From assembly GCF_014200675.1 (NCBI RefSeq), contig NZ_JACHCI010000004.1:62001-126000 (forward strand): a stretch of DNA of 64,000 bases, read 5' to 3'. The translations under genes were made by a program, and so were the position numbers. Below, piece by piece: positions 46,430 to 54,829 of this stretch. How positions within the stretch are numbered: position 1 is the stretch's first letter; every line of letters starts with the position of its first letter. The stretch is from Janthinobacterium saanense. Lineage in GTDB: Bacteria; Pseudomonadota; Gammaproteobacteria; Burkholderiales; Burkholderiaceae_D. Under the pieces are notes generated by a model. It made no database searches. It was not told the DNA's origin and was given only the letters and a program-made list of their open reading frames with translations.

Positions 46430-46475
46430 AGCGGCTTTCATGCCAGTACTGCCAGTGCCTTATAAATCAGGCACT
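46430..46475 (-). promoter_or_regulatory. Sigma-54-type promoter and upstream site of pseudogene
   Basis: Minus strand: TGGCATG-AAAG-CCGCT (46445-46430) with GG and GC at the right spacing, though the -12 differs from consensus. TAAATCA (46463-46469) again begins 18 bases from the -24, inside AGTGCC/GGCACT arms (46454-46459, 46470-46475). Confidence 0.65.
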
Positions 46476-46590
46476 TGGGTCGGTTTTATTGATTTTCAGC
46501 AGGTATGAAGCGCACGCCTGTAAAGAAAGCCGACGCACAACGAAAAAGAGCGAGGAAATCCTCGCCCATCAATACTCCACAAGCAGGCTC

Positions 46591-47571
46591 TTATGCCGTG
46601 ATTTTGCGGCGGCTGGAATAGCACAGGCCGGCAAGGCCCAGTCCCAGCAAGGCCAGCGTGCCTGGTTCGGGCACCGCTGCTACTTTCACCAGGTCGACGC
46701 TTTCCACGGCGTTCAGGGTCAAGGTGTAGTTGCCGGCTACCAGGGTATTGGTCAGGGCCGCAAAAGTCCCGCCGCAAGCCGTGCCCACGCCTGTCCCCGT
46801 GGGCGTGCCGCAGCCTGTCGGGTCATAGGTAAACAAGGTGCCGCGCGTGAGGAAGTTGGATGACAAATTCGTATTCAGGTTGGCCCCGTCGGCCGTTTCC
46901 GTGCCGCCTGTGATGCCGGAACCAACCACGCCATCCGGCGACCAGTTGAACACGGTGGCGCCCGTCGCATCGGTAATGCTGAAGGTCACTACCAGGTTGG
47001 CCGTGGCCGATGAGCCTGCCCCGACGTCGCTGTTCAGGAATACCTGCATGAAGGGGTTGGCCAGGAAATTGAAGGCCAGGGTAGCGGTGGGCGAGCCGAC
47101 GGTAAAGTTGACGGAAAAGCCCGTGGTCGAACCATTGCGGCCAGATGCATCGGCCGTGCCGGGGCTATCGAGGTGCGCCTCTGCCACGTTGACCGCCTGC
47201 GTGGTCGTCGCCCCTGGTGGGAAAGGCGGGAACTGGGTGCTGACGATTTGTGCATCGCCGCGCGCGAAAGTGCCGTTCGGCCCCTGTTGCGTGAAGTCGT
47301 TCTCGCCCTTGGTGACGGCGCCCAGGGCCGCTTGCGGCGAGTCGAGTATGCCGGAGCCGCCGTTGATGATGCTCGTGCCGTTCAGGGTAGAGGTGCTGCG
47401 CGAGATATTCGTCGTGCTGGCCACCGTGACGATCCCGGTTGGATTGGTGATGGTCAGGCCGAAGATGTTGTCGTAGGAATAGCCGTAGGCGCCTGCCTGG
47501 GCGCTGCCGGCCGCACACAGCATGGCCAGCGCCGCCGCTGCCGGAAGAAGTTTCAGTTGAGACAGTTTCAT
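46591..47571 (-). CDS. PEP-CTERM surface protein, paralogue 3
   Basis: 326 residues from the ATG at 47571 (AGGTAACCC upstream). Signal peptide MKLSQLKLLPAAAALAM cut near SAQA. Secreted body as in paralogue 1 (GAYGYSYDNIFGLTITNPTG, DASGRNGSTTGFSVNF). The tail VPEPGTLALLGLGLAGLC-x-SSRRKITA is a canonical PEP-CTERM tag: the VPEP motif, a hydrophobic helix and basic end. Expected to be cleaved by exosortase and placed on the surface, often in floc or biofilm matrix. Own sigma-54-type promoter. Confidence 0.9.
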   Translation of the reverse strand: MKLSQLKLLPAAAALAMLCAAGSAQAGAYGYSYDNIFGLTITNPTGIVTVASTTNISRSTSTLNGTSIINGGSGILDSPQAALGAVTKGENDFTQQGPNGTFARGDAQIVSTQFPPFPPGATTTQAVNVAEAHLDSPGTADASGRNGSTTGFSVNFTVGSPTATLAFNFLANPFMQVFLNSDVGAGSSATANLVVTFSITDATGATVFNWSPDGVVGSGITGGTETADGANLNTNLSSNFLTRGTLFTYDPTGCGTPTGTGVGTACGGTFAALTNTLVAGNYTLTLNAVESVDLVKVAAVPEPGTLALLGLGLAGLCYSSRRKITA

Positions 47572-47652
47572 TTGGGTTACCTCATTCATCTGCTTGCTGG
47601 TGGAAGGAAGTCTGACCTGAGTCCTGTGCGCAAGTGCGCATGCCGGGTATAA

Positions 47653-47695
47653 AGCGACTTCCATGCCAAGGCTAGTCTTGCCTTGTAAATCAAGG
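47653..47695 (-). promoter_or_regulatory. Sigma-54-type promoter and upstream site of PEP-CTERM paralogue 3
   Basis: Minus strand: TGGCATG-GAAG-TCGCT (47668-47653). TAAATCA (47686-47692) begins 18 bases from the -24 and sits in CCTTG-TAAAT-CAAGG (47681-47695). Confidence 0.7.
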
Positions 47696-47770
47696 ACTTG
47701 AAGGAGGAATATTGATTTTGGGCAGGTATTGTGGGTGGCTCTGTAAGAAAAGCCGACGCGCTGTGACCGC

Positions 47771-48982
47771 CTAGGGCGTCAGCAGTGCTTGCATGCGCTC
47801 TTGCAAGCGTTGCGCGGGGACATACTCGTCGAAGGCCGATGCCAGCTGCCGTGCAGCCTGCTTTGCCCTGGCGCTGTCGAGCAGGCGCGTGGCAGCATGC
47901 CGCAGTTCGGTTTCGCGGTAGCGGTCGGCGCGCAGCAACAGGCCGGCGCCGGCGCTCGTGATGGCGTGCATGTTCAGGAATTGATCGAGATTGCCGGCGA
48001 TGCCGATCACGGGCACGCCCGCCGTCAGCGCTTGCTGGCTGGTGGGGCTGCCGCCGTTGCAGATGACCAGGCTGGCCCGCCGCGCAGCGGCATCGCCGGG
48101 CAGGAATGGCGCCACGAAAGCATTCGGCGGCACGGTGGCTAACTTGATGGTGCCGGCGGTGGCGGCCAGCACCGTGACAGGCAGTGGTGCCAGCGCGCGC
48201 AGCACGCGCGGCAGCAACTGGCCCTGGCCCGAGCTGCCCAGGGTGACATAGACGATAGGGCGCCCGCTGCCCAGTTCCGGGTGTTGCCACCAGTCAGGTG
48301 CAAGCAGTGGCGGCGCCCAGGTGATGGCGCCCAGGTAGCCATGGCTGGCGGGCATGGCGTGCGGCGGAAACAGTTGCGGAATATCCGCGTACAGGGTCTG
48401 GTCGGCATCCGTGTAGATACGGCGCAGGTCGCTGCCCAGCGAGGGCAGGCCATGGCGGCGGCGCACGCGGTTCAGCGGCACGGCGTGGGAGGCAAAGGCC
48501 AGCGGGCGTATCAGGCGGAACAGGGGATCGGCCAGCCAGATGGGCAGCGCGCTCGTCAATGGCAGAGCGGGCACCGTGTAATGCTGGCGCACATGGGGGC
48601 TCCAATAGGCATTGCTGATGGTGATGTAGGGAATCTGCCGCAGGCGTGCGCTGACCGACAGCGACAGGCGAAAGTCGCCGATCACCAGATCCGGTTGCAC
48701 TTCGTCGAGCAAACGCAGGTCATCGTCCACATAGCTCAGCAAGGTGCTTTCGGTGTAGACAGGCTGGCCTTTTGCCAGGGCGTGCAGGAATTGCGCTGAC
48801 GGGATGCTGGCGATGAACCAGCGCCGCAGGCTGCTGTCTTTAAAACAGAAATCATAGCCAGCGGTACACGCAAAATGCACTTCATACTGGTCTTCCGGCA
48901 GGGCTTGCGCCAGGCTCAATGGGCGGCCAACATGGGCCAAGGTAACGGCCTCGGCGATAAACAGGATTTTTTTACGGGTCAT
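47771..48982 (-). CDS. GT1-family (UGT/MGT-like) glycosyltransferase
   Basis: 403 residues from the ATG at 48982 (MTRKKILFIAEA, GAGAAG upstream). GT-B fold: an acceptor-binding N-terminal half, then VYVTLGSSGQG and the donor-site signature VICNGGSPTSQQALTAGVPV near residue 325-345, as in macrolide/UDP-sugar transferases. No biosynthetic cluster surrounds it, so the acceptor (lipid, secondary metabolite or surface glycan) cannot be predicted. Confidence 0.85.
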   Translation of the reverse strand: MTRKKILFIAEAVTLAHVGRPLSLAQALPEDQYEVHFACTAGYDFCFKDSSLRRWFIASIPSAQFLHALAKGQPVYTESTLLSYVDDDLRLLDEVQPDLVIGDFRLSLSVSARLRQIPYITISNAYWSPHVRQHYTVPALPLTSALPIWLADPLFRLIRPLAFASHAVPLNRVRRRHGLPSLGSDLRRIYTDADQTLYADIPQLFPPHAMPASHGYLGAITWAPPLLAPDWWQHPELGSGRPIVYVTLGSSGQGQLLPRVLRALAPLPVTVLAATAGTIKLATVPPNAFVAPFLPGDAAARRASLVICNGGSPTSQQALTAGVPVIGIAGNLDQFLNMHAITSAGAGLLLRADRYRETELRHAATRLLDSARAKQAARQLASAFDEYVPAQRLQERMQALLTP

Positions 48983-49128
48983 CAGCGTTTGTCTTCTCCA
49001 TGTCACGACAAGGTAAGACAAGCGATTTGCCGGCAAGTTCCCTTGGGTAGCGCTGAGGGCGAGGGTTCTTTCGAGCGCCATGGTTTTTTGTCATCGGGTA
49101 CTGTCAAGGACAAATGAAAGGAGCTGTC

Positions 49129-49335
49129 ATGAACCATTTTCCTGAAGCCGCCCTGCGCGCGCATAGCACGCCCGAGCCCGATATTCCTCCACCGCCGGAA
49201 GGCGATCCGCTCACGCCGCCGGCGGAACAGCCACCGCATATCGATCCGGTGCCGATCGAGGAACCGACGCCGCCCCAGCCGCCCGTGAAAATGAATGCTG
49301 CCGTGCGCCGCCAGTCGTTTGCCTGCGCTATTTAA
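49129..49335 (+). CDS. 68-aa proline-rich protein
   Basis: AAAGGAG before the ATG at 49129 makes this start better than the ATG at 49114. Proline makes up about a quarter of the chain (PEPDIPPPPEGDPLTPPAEQ). No signal peptide or domain recognised. Possibly a flexible cytoplasmic protein; could be non-coding given the low complexity. Confidence 0.5.
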   Translation: MNHFPEAALRAHSTPEPDIPPPPEGDPLTPPAEQPPHIDPVPIEEPTPPQPPVKMNAAVRRQSFACAI

Positions 49336-49463
49336 ACAACAAAAAGTGTCAATATTGTTGCCGAGTGGATACAAATAAGCTGCTAACTGTTGTGTGTCAC
49401 GCGGGCGTCATGATTCTGTTCTTATAATGGGTCACCATCATCACCCTTGTACAGGAGACCATC

Positions 49464-49601
49464 ATGGGTAATTCCTTATATAACAAGATCTACCTGGGCC
49501 GCCGCCCCGCGCTTGCCAGCAAAAGCCTGATGGCGTTGGCGCTGGCCGGCGCTGTGGCCGGCTGTGGCCTGGCGTGGCTGTTGCTGCGCACCATGAAATA
49601 A
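49464..49601 (+). CDS. 45-aa membrane protein
   Basis: A well-placed AGGAGA precedes the ATG, and TATAAT at 49423-49428 is a probable -10 box. The chain starts MGNSLYNKIYLGRRPALA and carries one hydrophobic helix (about 22-41, LALAGAVAGCGLAWLLL), suggesting a single-pass inner-membrane peptide. Unrecognised. The promoter and ribosome site argue it is real despite its size. Confidence 0.6.
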   Translation: MGNSLYNKIYLGRRPALASKSLMALALAGAVAGCGLAWLLLRTMK

Positions 49602-49730
49602 GCGCCGTTTTACTGGCATTTCAGTGCGCCGTCCGCATGGGCGGCGGCAACTGAATGGTCTTGCCTGTTGCCGATGTGCAGCTGGGCGCGTACCATGGGG
49701 GCCGAACACCTGGCCTTTTATGGAAAAGTA

Positions 49731-50099
49731 ATGAAGAACGAGAAATTAACAACCGATGAATATGACGCGCTGGAGCAAGTTGCACGCGGCATCAAGACCG
49801 AGCGCCCCAGCGCTTGCGTTGCCCGCAACGCCAAGCGCCTGTCCGGCCTGAAGCTGCTCAGCTATGCCAGGGATGGCCGTCTGTCCATCACCGAAAAGGC
49901 GCAGCAACTGCTGTTTGTGCGCCGCTGCATCATGGGCTTGCGCGCTGTCGCGGCCGATCCGCTGGTCAAGCTCGATACCGACGTCGCCTACTTCCTGGGC
50001 AAGAAAGCCCATATCCAGGCGCGCGCCGATGGCGAAGGACACGACATTTCCGAAAAGGGCCGCGATTCGCTGGCCGATATCGATACGCTGGGCCTGTAA
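49731..50099 (+). CDS. Unrecognised 122-aa protein
   Basis: The ATG at 49731 (MKNEKLTTDEYDALEQVARG) is chosen; the 21 codons upstream in frame look non-coding. The sequence reads as helix-turn-helix-like: a helix, SGLKLLSYARDGRLSITEKA, then more helices, similar in outline to winged-helix proteins. No named family recalled. Ends with a strong terminator. Isolated gene; function unknown, DNA binding only a suggestion. Confidence 0.6.
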   Translation: MKNEKLTTDEYDALEQVARGIKTERPSACVARNAKRLSGLKLLSYARDGRLSITEKAQQLLFVRRCIMGLRAVAADPLVKLDTDVAYFLGKKAHIQARADGEGHDISEKGRDSLADIDTLGL

Positions 50100-50106
50100 G
50101 GCTTGC

Positions 50107-50129
50107 AACCGGCCCCTGGGGCCGGTTTT
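50107..50129 (+). terminator. Intrinsic terminator
   Basis: AACCGGCCC and GGGCCGGTT, 9-bp perfect stem with a 3-nt loop, then TTC, ending the preceding gene's transcript. Confidence 0.8.
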
Positions 50130-50172
50130 CATATCCTCTTCCGTTTTTTAATTTACCCCTTTGGAGAACACT

Positions 50173-50643
50173 TTGGACAGCGCGATGAACTGGTCGGCCC
50201 ATGAATTGACGATGACGGTGCTGATGACCCCGGACATGGCCAATTTTTCCGGCAACGTACACGGTGGCACCATCCTGAAATACCTCGATAGTGTCGCCTA
50301 CGCCTGCGCCAGCCGCTACTCGGGCAGCTATGTGGTGACCTTGTCGGTGGACCAGGTGATGTTTTTGCAGCCCATCCACGTGGGCGAACTGGTCACTTTC
50401 CTCGCTTCCATCAATTACACGGGCACCACCTCGATGGAAGTGGGTATCCGCGTGGTGACGGAGAATATCCAGCAGCGTCTGGTGCGCCACGCCAACAGTT
50501 GCTATTTCACCATGGTGGCTGTCGATGCCAACCGCAAGCCGGTGGCCGTGCCGCCGCTGGTGCTCGAAACGCCAGAGCAGCATCAGCGCTTTGAGCAAGC
50601 CCAGCTGCGCAAGCTGTCGCGCAAGAAGGTAGCGAAGAAGTAA
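50173..50643 (+). CDS. Acyl-CoA thioesterase, hotdog fold (YciA-like)
   Basis: 156 residues if TTG at 50173 starts it: GGAG at 50163-50166 fits that codon, and the ATG at 50185 is too far from it. Catalytic region MANFSGNVHGGTILKYLD, with N and HGG as in YciA/BACH thioesterases that hydrolyse acyl-CoA in the cytoplasm, then VTLSVDQVMFLQPIHVGELV. Basic C-terminal tail KLSRKKVAKK. Single gene followed by a strong terminator. Confidence 0.85.
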   Translation: MDSAMNWSAHELTMTVLMTPDMANFSGNVHGGTILKYLDSVAYACASRYSGSYVVTLSVDQVMFLQPIHVGELVTFLASINYTGTTSMEVGIRVVTENIQQRLVRHANSCYFTMVAVDANRKPVAVPPLVLETPEQHQRFEQAQLRKLSRKKVAKK

Positions 50644-50659
50644 GTTGCTCCACCCGAAG

Positions 50660-50683
50660 AGCCACCGTCAGGTGGCTTTTTTC
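50660..50683 (+). terminator. Intrinsic terminator
   Basis: AGCCACC and GGTGGCT, 7-bp perfect stem with a GTCA loop and TTTTTT. Ends the thioesterase transcript; may also act on the convergent gene. Confidence 0.85.
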
Positions 50684-50685
50684 GT

Positions 50686-51132
50686 TTACTGGACTATGCC
50701 TGGCTTGGCGATCATCAGCCAGATCGATGCAGTCCAGAAGAAAAAGCCGGCAATGTTGGCGTACAGCGCCAGATTCGAGCGTTGCGGCGGCAGCAGCGGC
50801 GTGGTACCGGCCACGGCGGCAGCCATCAGGCGTTTCTGGAACGGTTCCAGTATCAGTGCGCCGTTGAGGATGGCAAGCGCCATCAGCACATCAGACGCCA
50901 GCAGCCAAGGTGCGTCATAGCCGAAGGGACGGGCCAGCAGCAGCCCCAGAATCAGGCCGGCAATAATCAGCAGCCGTCCCGCGAGATCGAGTTCGCCGAC
51001 CGCCTTGAAGGCCAGCCGGGCAAATTCGGCATGGTTGCTACGTGCCACCACGTGACATACCGTGCCATAGGCAATCAGCATGGCAAACCCCAGCACCAGC
51101 GCCGTGACGTGTAAAAAGAGCAGGACAGACAT
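50686..51132 (-). CDS. DUF2269-like small membrane protein
   Basis: 148 residues from the ATG at 51132; a TTG two codons earlier is possible. Four hydrophobic segments (about 3-24, 52-70, 78-97, 122-142) with His near the first (FLHVTALVL), the outline of DUF2269/CopD-type proteins. Might bind haem or copper, but this is only an analogy. The AraC gene lies 93 bp upstream on the same strand. Confidence 0.6.
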   Translation of the reverse strand: MSVLLFLHVTALVLGFAMLIAYGTVCHVVARSNHAEFARLAFKAVGELDLAGRLLIIAGLILGLLLARPFGYDAPWLLASDVLMALAILNGALILEPFQKRLMAAAVAGTTPLLPPQRSNLALYANIAGFFFWTASIWLMIAKPGIVQ

Positions 51133-51225
51133 GAACAAGCTTTCGATAAAGGGTGGAAGCCCGAGATGCGGATTGGAGCATGCCGTGCGCTTGTTTTCTT
51201 GTCGTTTCCTGCTGAAAGTGCCGTT

Positions 51226-52143
51226 TCAGGCGTTTGTTTGCGCGCCGCGGCGATAAGCACCGGGCGTGACGCCGGTCAGGCGGTGAAAGGTGCGTGAAAA
51301 ATGTTGCGGATTCGTAAAGCCGCACAGCAAACTGATCTCAATCACTGAATATTGGCGTTGCCGCAACAGTGGTTTTGCGTGGGCGATGCGTAATTGCAGC
51401 AGGTACTGGTGCGGGGTGGCCTGGAAGCTGGCCTGGAACAGCCGCGAAAAATGCGCCGGGCTGTAGGCGGCGCAGACTGCAAGGTCGCTCAGCTGGATAG
51501 GCTGCGCCAGATTGGCCTGGATATAGTCGGTCAGGCGGCGCATTTGCCAGGCCGGCAAACCGCCCGGTTTGCTTGCTGGCGGCAGGCGTAGACCATGCCG
51601 GCTGACCAGCCGGGCGCACATGGCTTGCTCGATGCCATCGGTAAACAATCGGCCCGAGCTGTAGCCCTTGGCCTGTTCCAGCAGCAAGGTATGCATCAGC
51701 ATGGCAAGCATGTCGTCGCGGATGCCAGGCGCGGGCTGCGCTTCGAAGCTGTGCCCGTCGAGCAGGCTGGCCGCCGCCTGTGCCATGACGGCGTCGTCCA
51801 AGGTGACGCTGATGCAGTGCGCCGGCGCCAGCCACTGTATGCTTTCCTGGCAGTGGCGCAAGGACAGCGCCAGCGAGCGCGCCGCCAGTGGAATCCGCTG
51901 CACCGGCCCGTTTTCCTGGGCATGCAGCATGGCGCCGGGACGCAGGAACATGGTCAGTACTTGTTGCGCAATCGTATGGCTTTGCCAGCTGCCTGGCGGC
52001 AGCTTGTGCGTTTCAATCAGCAAGCTTGGCGATGGCGAGACCTGGCCGATCGGCTGGGTATCGAACAGCGGTGTCGCCATGCCTTCGCGCAGCGCCATGA
52101 TGCGGGCGGTTTCACGCATGTTTTCTGAACTCGGGCTCATCAT
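51226..52143 (-). CDS. AraC-family regulator
   Basis: Up to 305 residues. C-terminal HTH pair about 205-300 (IQLSDLAVCAAYSPAHFSRL and IEISLLCGFTNPQHFSRTF). The N-terminal 180 residues hold an effector domain not clearly of the cupin type. The ATG at 52143 starts two bases after a terminator stem (52146-52179), so ATGs at 52119, 52098 or 52080 may be the real start. Probable role: control of the DUF2269-like gene or another gene. Ligand unknown. Confidence 0.75.
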   Translation of the reverse strand: MMSPSSENMRETARIMALREGMATPLFDTQPIGQVSPSPSLLIETHKLPPGSWQSHTIAQQVLTMFLRPGAMLHAQENGPVQRIPLAARSLALSLRHCQESIQWLAPAHCISVTLDDAVMAQAAASLLDGHSFEAQPAPGIRDDMLAMLMHTLLLEQAKGYSSGRLFTDGIEQAMCARLVSRHGLRLPPASKPGGLPAWQMRRLTDYIQANLAQPIQLSDLAVCAAYSPAHFSRLFQASFQATPHQYLLQLRIAHAKPLLRQRQYSVIEISLLCGFTNPQHFSRTFHRLTGVTPGAYRRGAQTNA

Positions 52144-52145
52144 GC

Positions 52146-52179
52146 AAAACGGCCACCAGATGACTCGGGTGGCCGTTTT
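52146..52179. terminator. Bidirectional terminator after DEAD-box helicase gene
   Basis: AAAACGGCCACC and GGTGGCCGTTTT, a perfect 12-bp stem with a 10-nt loop, T-rich on either strand. Placed 26 bp after the helicase stop (52205) and 3 bp before the AraC start. Confidence 0.88.
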
Positions 52180-52204
52180 ATCAAGACTTTACGTTAATCG
52201 ATGA

Positions 52205-53611
52205 TTAACGGTCGCCGTAGCTGCGGCGTGCGCCGTCGGTGCTGCGCGGGTTGGAACCCTTGTAGCCGCCGCCGCTGCTCGGTGCGCCTTCTTTGCGTGG
52301 TGCGCCTGGCTTGCTGAACGTGCGTTGGCCTGGCTTTGCACCGCCACGGTTGTCGCCTGGTTTCCAGCCGCCTGGACGCGCGCTCGAACGTGGTGCCGAG
52401 GCGGTTTTCTTCGGCTCAAAACCTTCGATGACATTGACCGGGATCAATTGCTTGGTGAAGCGTTCGATGCGCTTGACGTTCATGCCTTCAGCGTGGTTCA
52501 CCAGCGAGATGGCCAGGCCATTGCGGCCAGCGCGGCCGGTACGGCCGATGCGGTGGACGTAGTCTTCCGGGAACTTTGGCAGATCGTAGTTGAACACGTG
52601 GGTGATGGTCGGTACGTCGATGCCGCGTGCGGCAACGTCGGTAGCTACCAGCACTTTGACCTGGCCGCGGCGCATGCCGTCCAGGGTGCGGTTACGCGCT
52701 CCCTGATGCATGTCGCCGTGCAAGGCAGCAGCCGAGAAACCAGCGATGTTCAGACGGTCAGCGATGGTGTCGGCGTCACGCTTGGTGGCGGTGAACACAA
52801 CAGCTTGATCCAGCGTTTCGTCGCGCAGCAGATGGTCCAGCAAGCGATTCTTGTGCGACAGATCGTCCACGAAGTGCACGCGCTGGGTGATGTTTTCATG
52901 CTTGTTGCTCGAGCTGGCAACCTGGATCACCAGCGGGTTTTTCGTGATGCGGCGGGCCATGTTACCAACCACGCCGTCCAGCGTTGCCGAGAACAGCATG
53001 GTTTGACGGCCTTCAGGCGTCGCTTCAACGATTTTTTCGATGTCGTCGATGAAACCCATGTCCAGCATGCGGTCAGCTTCATCCAGCACCAGGATTTCCA
53101 GTTGCGAGAAGTCGATCTTGCCCGATTCCATGTGGTCGATCAAACGGCCAGGCGTCGCCACCAGGATTTCCGGGTTCTTGGCCAGCAATTGCATTTGTTT
53201 AGGGTAAGGCATGCCACCCAGGATCGACACAGCCTTGATGCGGCGGATGCCGGTGCTGTACTTGTCGGTATTGGTGGTGACTTGCAGTGCCAGTTCGCGG
53301 GTCGGGGTCAACACCAGCATTTTTGGCTGGGCAGCCTTGAAGCGTGGACGCTCGCCACGGGCGCGCGATGCCTGCATTTCCTGGTTAGGCGTCTTGCCGG
53401 CGGCGCTTTGTTCGGCGCTGGCCAGTTTGTGCAGCGACGGCAGCATGAATGCTGCGGTCTTGCCCGAACCGGTTTGCGACGAGACCAGCAAGTCACGGCC
53501 TTCGATCGCGGCAGGAATCGCTTGCGACTGTACCGCGGTTGGCGCGGTGTAGCCCGATTCGGTCAGAGCGGCGAGGAGGGACGGATGCAGGCCTAAGGAT
53601 TCAAATGTCAT
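52205..53611 (-). CDS. DEAD-box RNA helicase, RhlE group, Gly-rich tail
   Basis: 468 residues. Motifs SQTGSGKT, PTRELALQV, ATPGRL, VLDEADRMLDMG, LFSATLDG, ATDVAARGID and HRIGRTGRAGR appear in order. An insert of about 30 residues between motifs I and Ia (about 68-100) is basic, and the C-terminal tail (about 400-468) is rich in Gly, Arg and Ser, typical of helicases binding RNA nonspecifically. A 391-bp leader precedes it, suggesting cold-shock or RNA-based control. Second RhlE-type gene in the window. Confidence 0.9.
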   Translation of the reverse strand: MTFESLGLHPSLLAALTESGYTAPTAVQSQAIPAAIEGRDLLVSSQTGSGKTAAFMLPSLHKLASAEQSAAGKTPNQEMQASRARGERPRFKAAQPKMLVLTPTRELALQVTTNTDKYSTGIRRIKAVSILGGMPYPKQMQLLAKNPEILVATPGRLIDHMESGKIDFSQLEILVLDEADRMLDMGFIDDIEKIVEATPEGRQTMLFSATLDGVVGNMARRITKNPLVIQVASSSNKHENITQRVHFVDDLSHKNRLLDHLLRDETLDQAVVFTATKRDADTIADRLNIAGFSAAALHGDMHQGARNRTLDGMRRGQVKVLVATDVAARGIDVPTITHVFNYDLPKFPEDYVHRIGRTGRAGRNGLAISLVNHAEGMNVKRIERFTKQLIPVNVIEGFEPKKTASAPRSSARPGGWKPGDNRGGAKPGQRTFSKPGAPRKEGAPSSGGGYKGSNPRSTDGARRSYGDR

Positions 53612-54002
53612 TCTTTTCTTTCGTAAAAATCAGCGTTCTTGCAAAAAGCAGAACGCAAAATAGCAACGCCAACCAAAACGAAATGACTCAACTAAAAAGA
53701 AATTTCGGCACAAAAGCTTTGCGCCGGGACGGTGTCAAGGGCGACACACAAGGCGGGAGGGCTTTATAAGCGGCATCCTGTGGATGCGCTAAGGCTTGCG
53801 AAGCTGCTAAGTTTGGTATTCGATGTTGCTGCGGTGTTGCTTTCATTTCGCGAAAGCATATTGCAGCGCACAAACGACACTATACCGTATTTTCAGCGGT
53901 TTTGCACTGCTTAAATGTGGCGAAAGGAAAGTCCTGCCACACTCGCCCCTGACATCATCAGGAAGCGCGGCCGATACCGGTATTTATTCGGTGGCAACTA
54001 TG
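53612..54002. other. 391-bp leader/intergenic region before DEAD-box gene
   Basis: No supported ORF. A perfect 7-bp stem GCGTTCT/AGAACGC with a 10-nt loop (53633-53656) lies 22 bases before the helicase start, followed by a purine-rich ribosome site. TTGACA on the minus strand near 53734 could be a -35. Long leaders of this sort are known for cold-shock helicases. The end near 54000 borders the antitoxin-like gene. Confidence 0.5.
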
Positions 54003-54524
54003 TCAACTGAACAGGGCGACCAGATCGGGCGGCAGGGGCGCGGCCGTGGCCACTTCCCTGGCCAGATTGATTTGCATGGTCGCCTGCGCCAGTTCGATCA
54101 GGCTGTGTTCCAGCTGATAATTACCCTTGCCATGCAGCCATGACAACACGGGCGCCAAATGCCAGATCGTGGCGCTGCCTTCATGCACGGGAGCGGGAAA
54201 GCTGTGGCGGTGCCTGTTCATCAGCTTGTGCATGTTTTGCCGGCTCAGCCCCAGCACTTGCGCCACATCGGTCAGCCCCACGAAGTCGGGCGCCGCTTCC
54301 ACCAGCATGGCATCGGGCACGACGGCTTTCACGTCGGCCAGGGCGCTCAGCAGTGCTTCTTGTGCGTTGGCAGCTTCGCGCGTAAATTCCAGTGCCAGGC
54401 GGCCGGGCTGCCCGATGCCGATCAAGGCGTCGTCGCAAGCAGCGTGGCCCAGGCGCCCGGCCAGCGCGTCGAGATCGTGTTCGCTATCGGGCAGGCGGTA
54501 TTTGAGGGTGAAGATGTATTCCAT
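54003..54524 (-). CDS. HicB-like HTH protein (possible antitoxin)
   Basis: 173 residues from the ATG at 54524 (AAAGGA upstream). The N-terminal 75 residues are an alpha/beta domain (MEYIFTLKYRLPDSEHDLDA) like a partial RNase-H-fold HicB body, and the centre has a clear HTH (VGLTDVAQVLGLSRQNMHKL, about 82-101). It begins 5 bp after the stop of the 92-aa gene. Toxin-first order with a DNA-binding partner fits HicA-HicB, though neither assignment was checked by search. May autoregulate via the 54830-54867 palindrome. Confidence 0.55.
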   Translation of the reverse strand: MEYIFTLKYRLPDSEHDLDALAGRLGHAACDDALIGIGQPGRLALEFTREAANAQEALLSALADVKAVVPDAMLVEAAPDFVGLTDVAQVLGLSRQNMHKLMNRHRHSFPAPVHEGSATIWHLAPVLSWLHGKGNYQLEHSLIELAQATMQINLAREVATAAPLPPDLVALFS

Positions 54525-54529
54525 GGCGG

Positions 54530-54808
54530 CTATCCTTTTGATGTGCGTTGCATGAGGTCGTGCATCAGTTTTTGCAGTGTGCAGTTGTCGACCACCCGGC
54601 GGATCGCGCGTGCGTGATTGCCGGGGTTCCTGGGCGTACTCCAGATGCAGGCGATACAAAATTCACCGCAGCGGCAGCCGTCATCATTGTAGGGGCAGTA
54701 AATCTTGCCCCAGGCATGGCTGCCACCGACTTGCACGCGCCAGCCTTCGTCTTCCGCGTGGCGCAGCGCCGCTTCAACTTCTTTCTTGGGATGTGAGGAG
54801 CGCGTCAT
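54530..54808 (-). CDS. HicA-like small protein (possible toxin)
   Basis: 92 residues. Helix, then GWRVQVGGSHAWGK, with the GSH motif of HicA mRNA interferases (catalytic His), then a Cys-rich insertion (CPYNDDGCRCGEFCIAC) not known from ordinary HicA and possibly metal-binding, then PRNPGNHARAIRRVV, which resembles the end of HicA. TAG stop lies 5 bp before the HicB-like gene. Toxin activity is inference. Confidence 0.55.
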   Translation of the reverse strand: MTRSSHPKKEVEAALRHAEDEGWRVQVGGSHAWGKIYCPYNDDGCRCGEFCIACIWSTPRNPGNHARAIRRVVDNCTLQKLMHDLMQRTSKG

Positions 54809-54829
54809 GCGATGTCTCCAGTGTAGGAA

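Noticed and set aside
45572-46441. Intact 289-aa protein
   Set aside because: The frame merges vector-like upstream residues with a frameshifted PEP-CTERM body and post-deletion sequence; explained better by the pseudogene at 45697-46344.
46591-47571. Exosortase or PrsK/PrsR genes near the PEP-CTERM cluster
   Set aside because: None of the neighbouring genes has exosortase-like membrane topology or sigma-54 activator motifs; they must be elsewhere.
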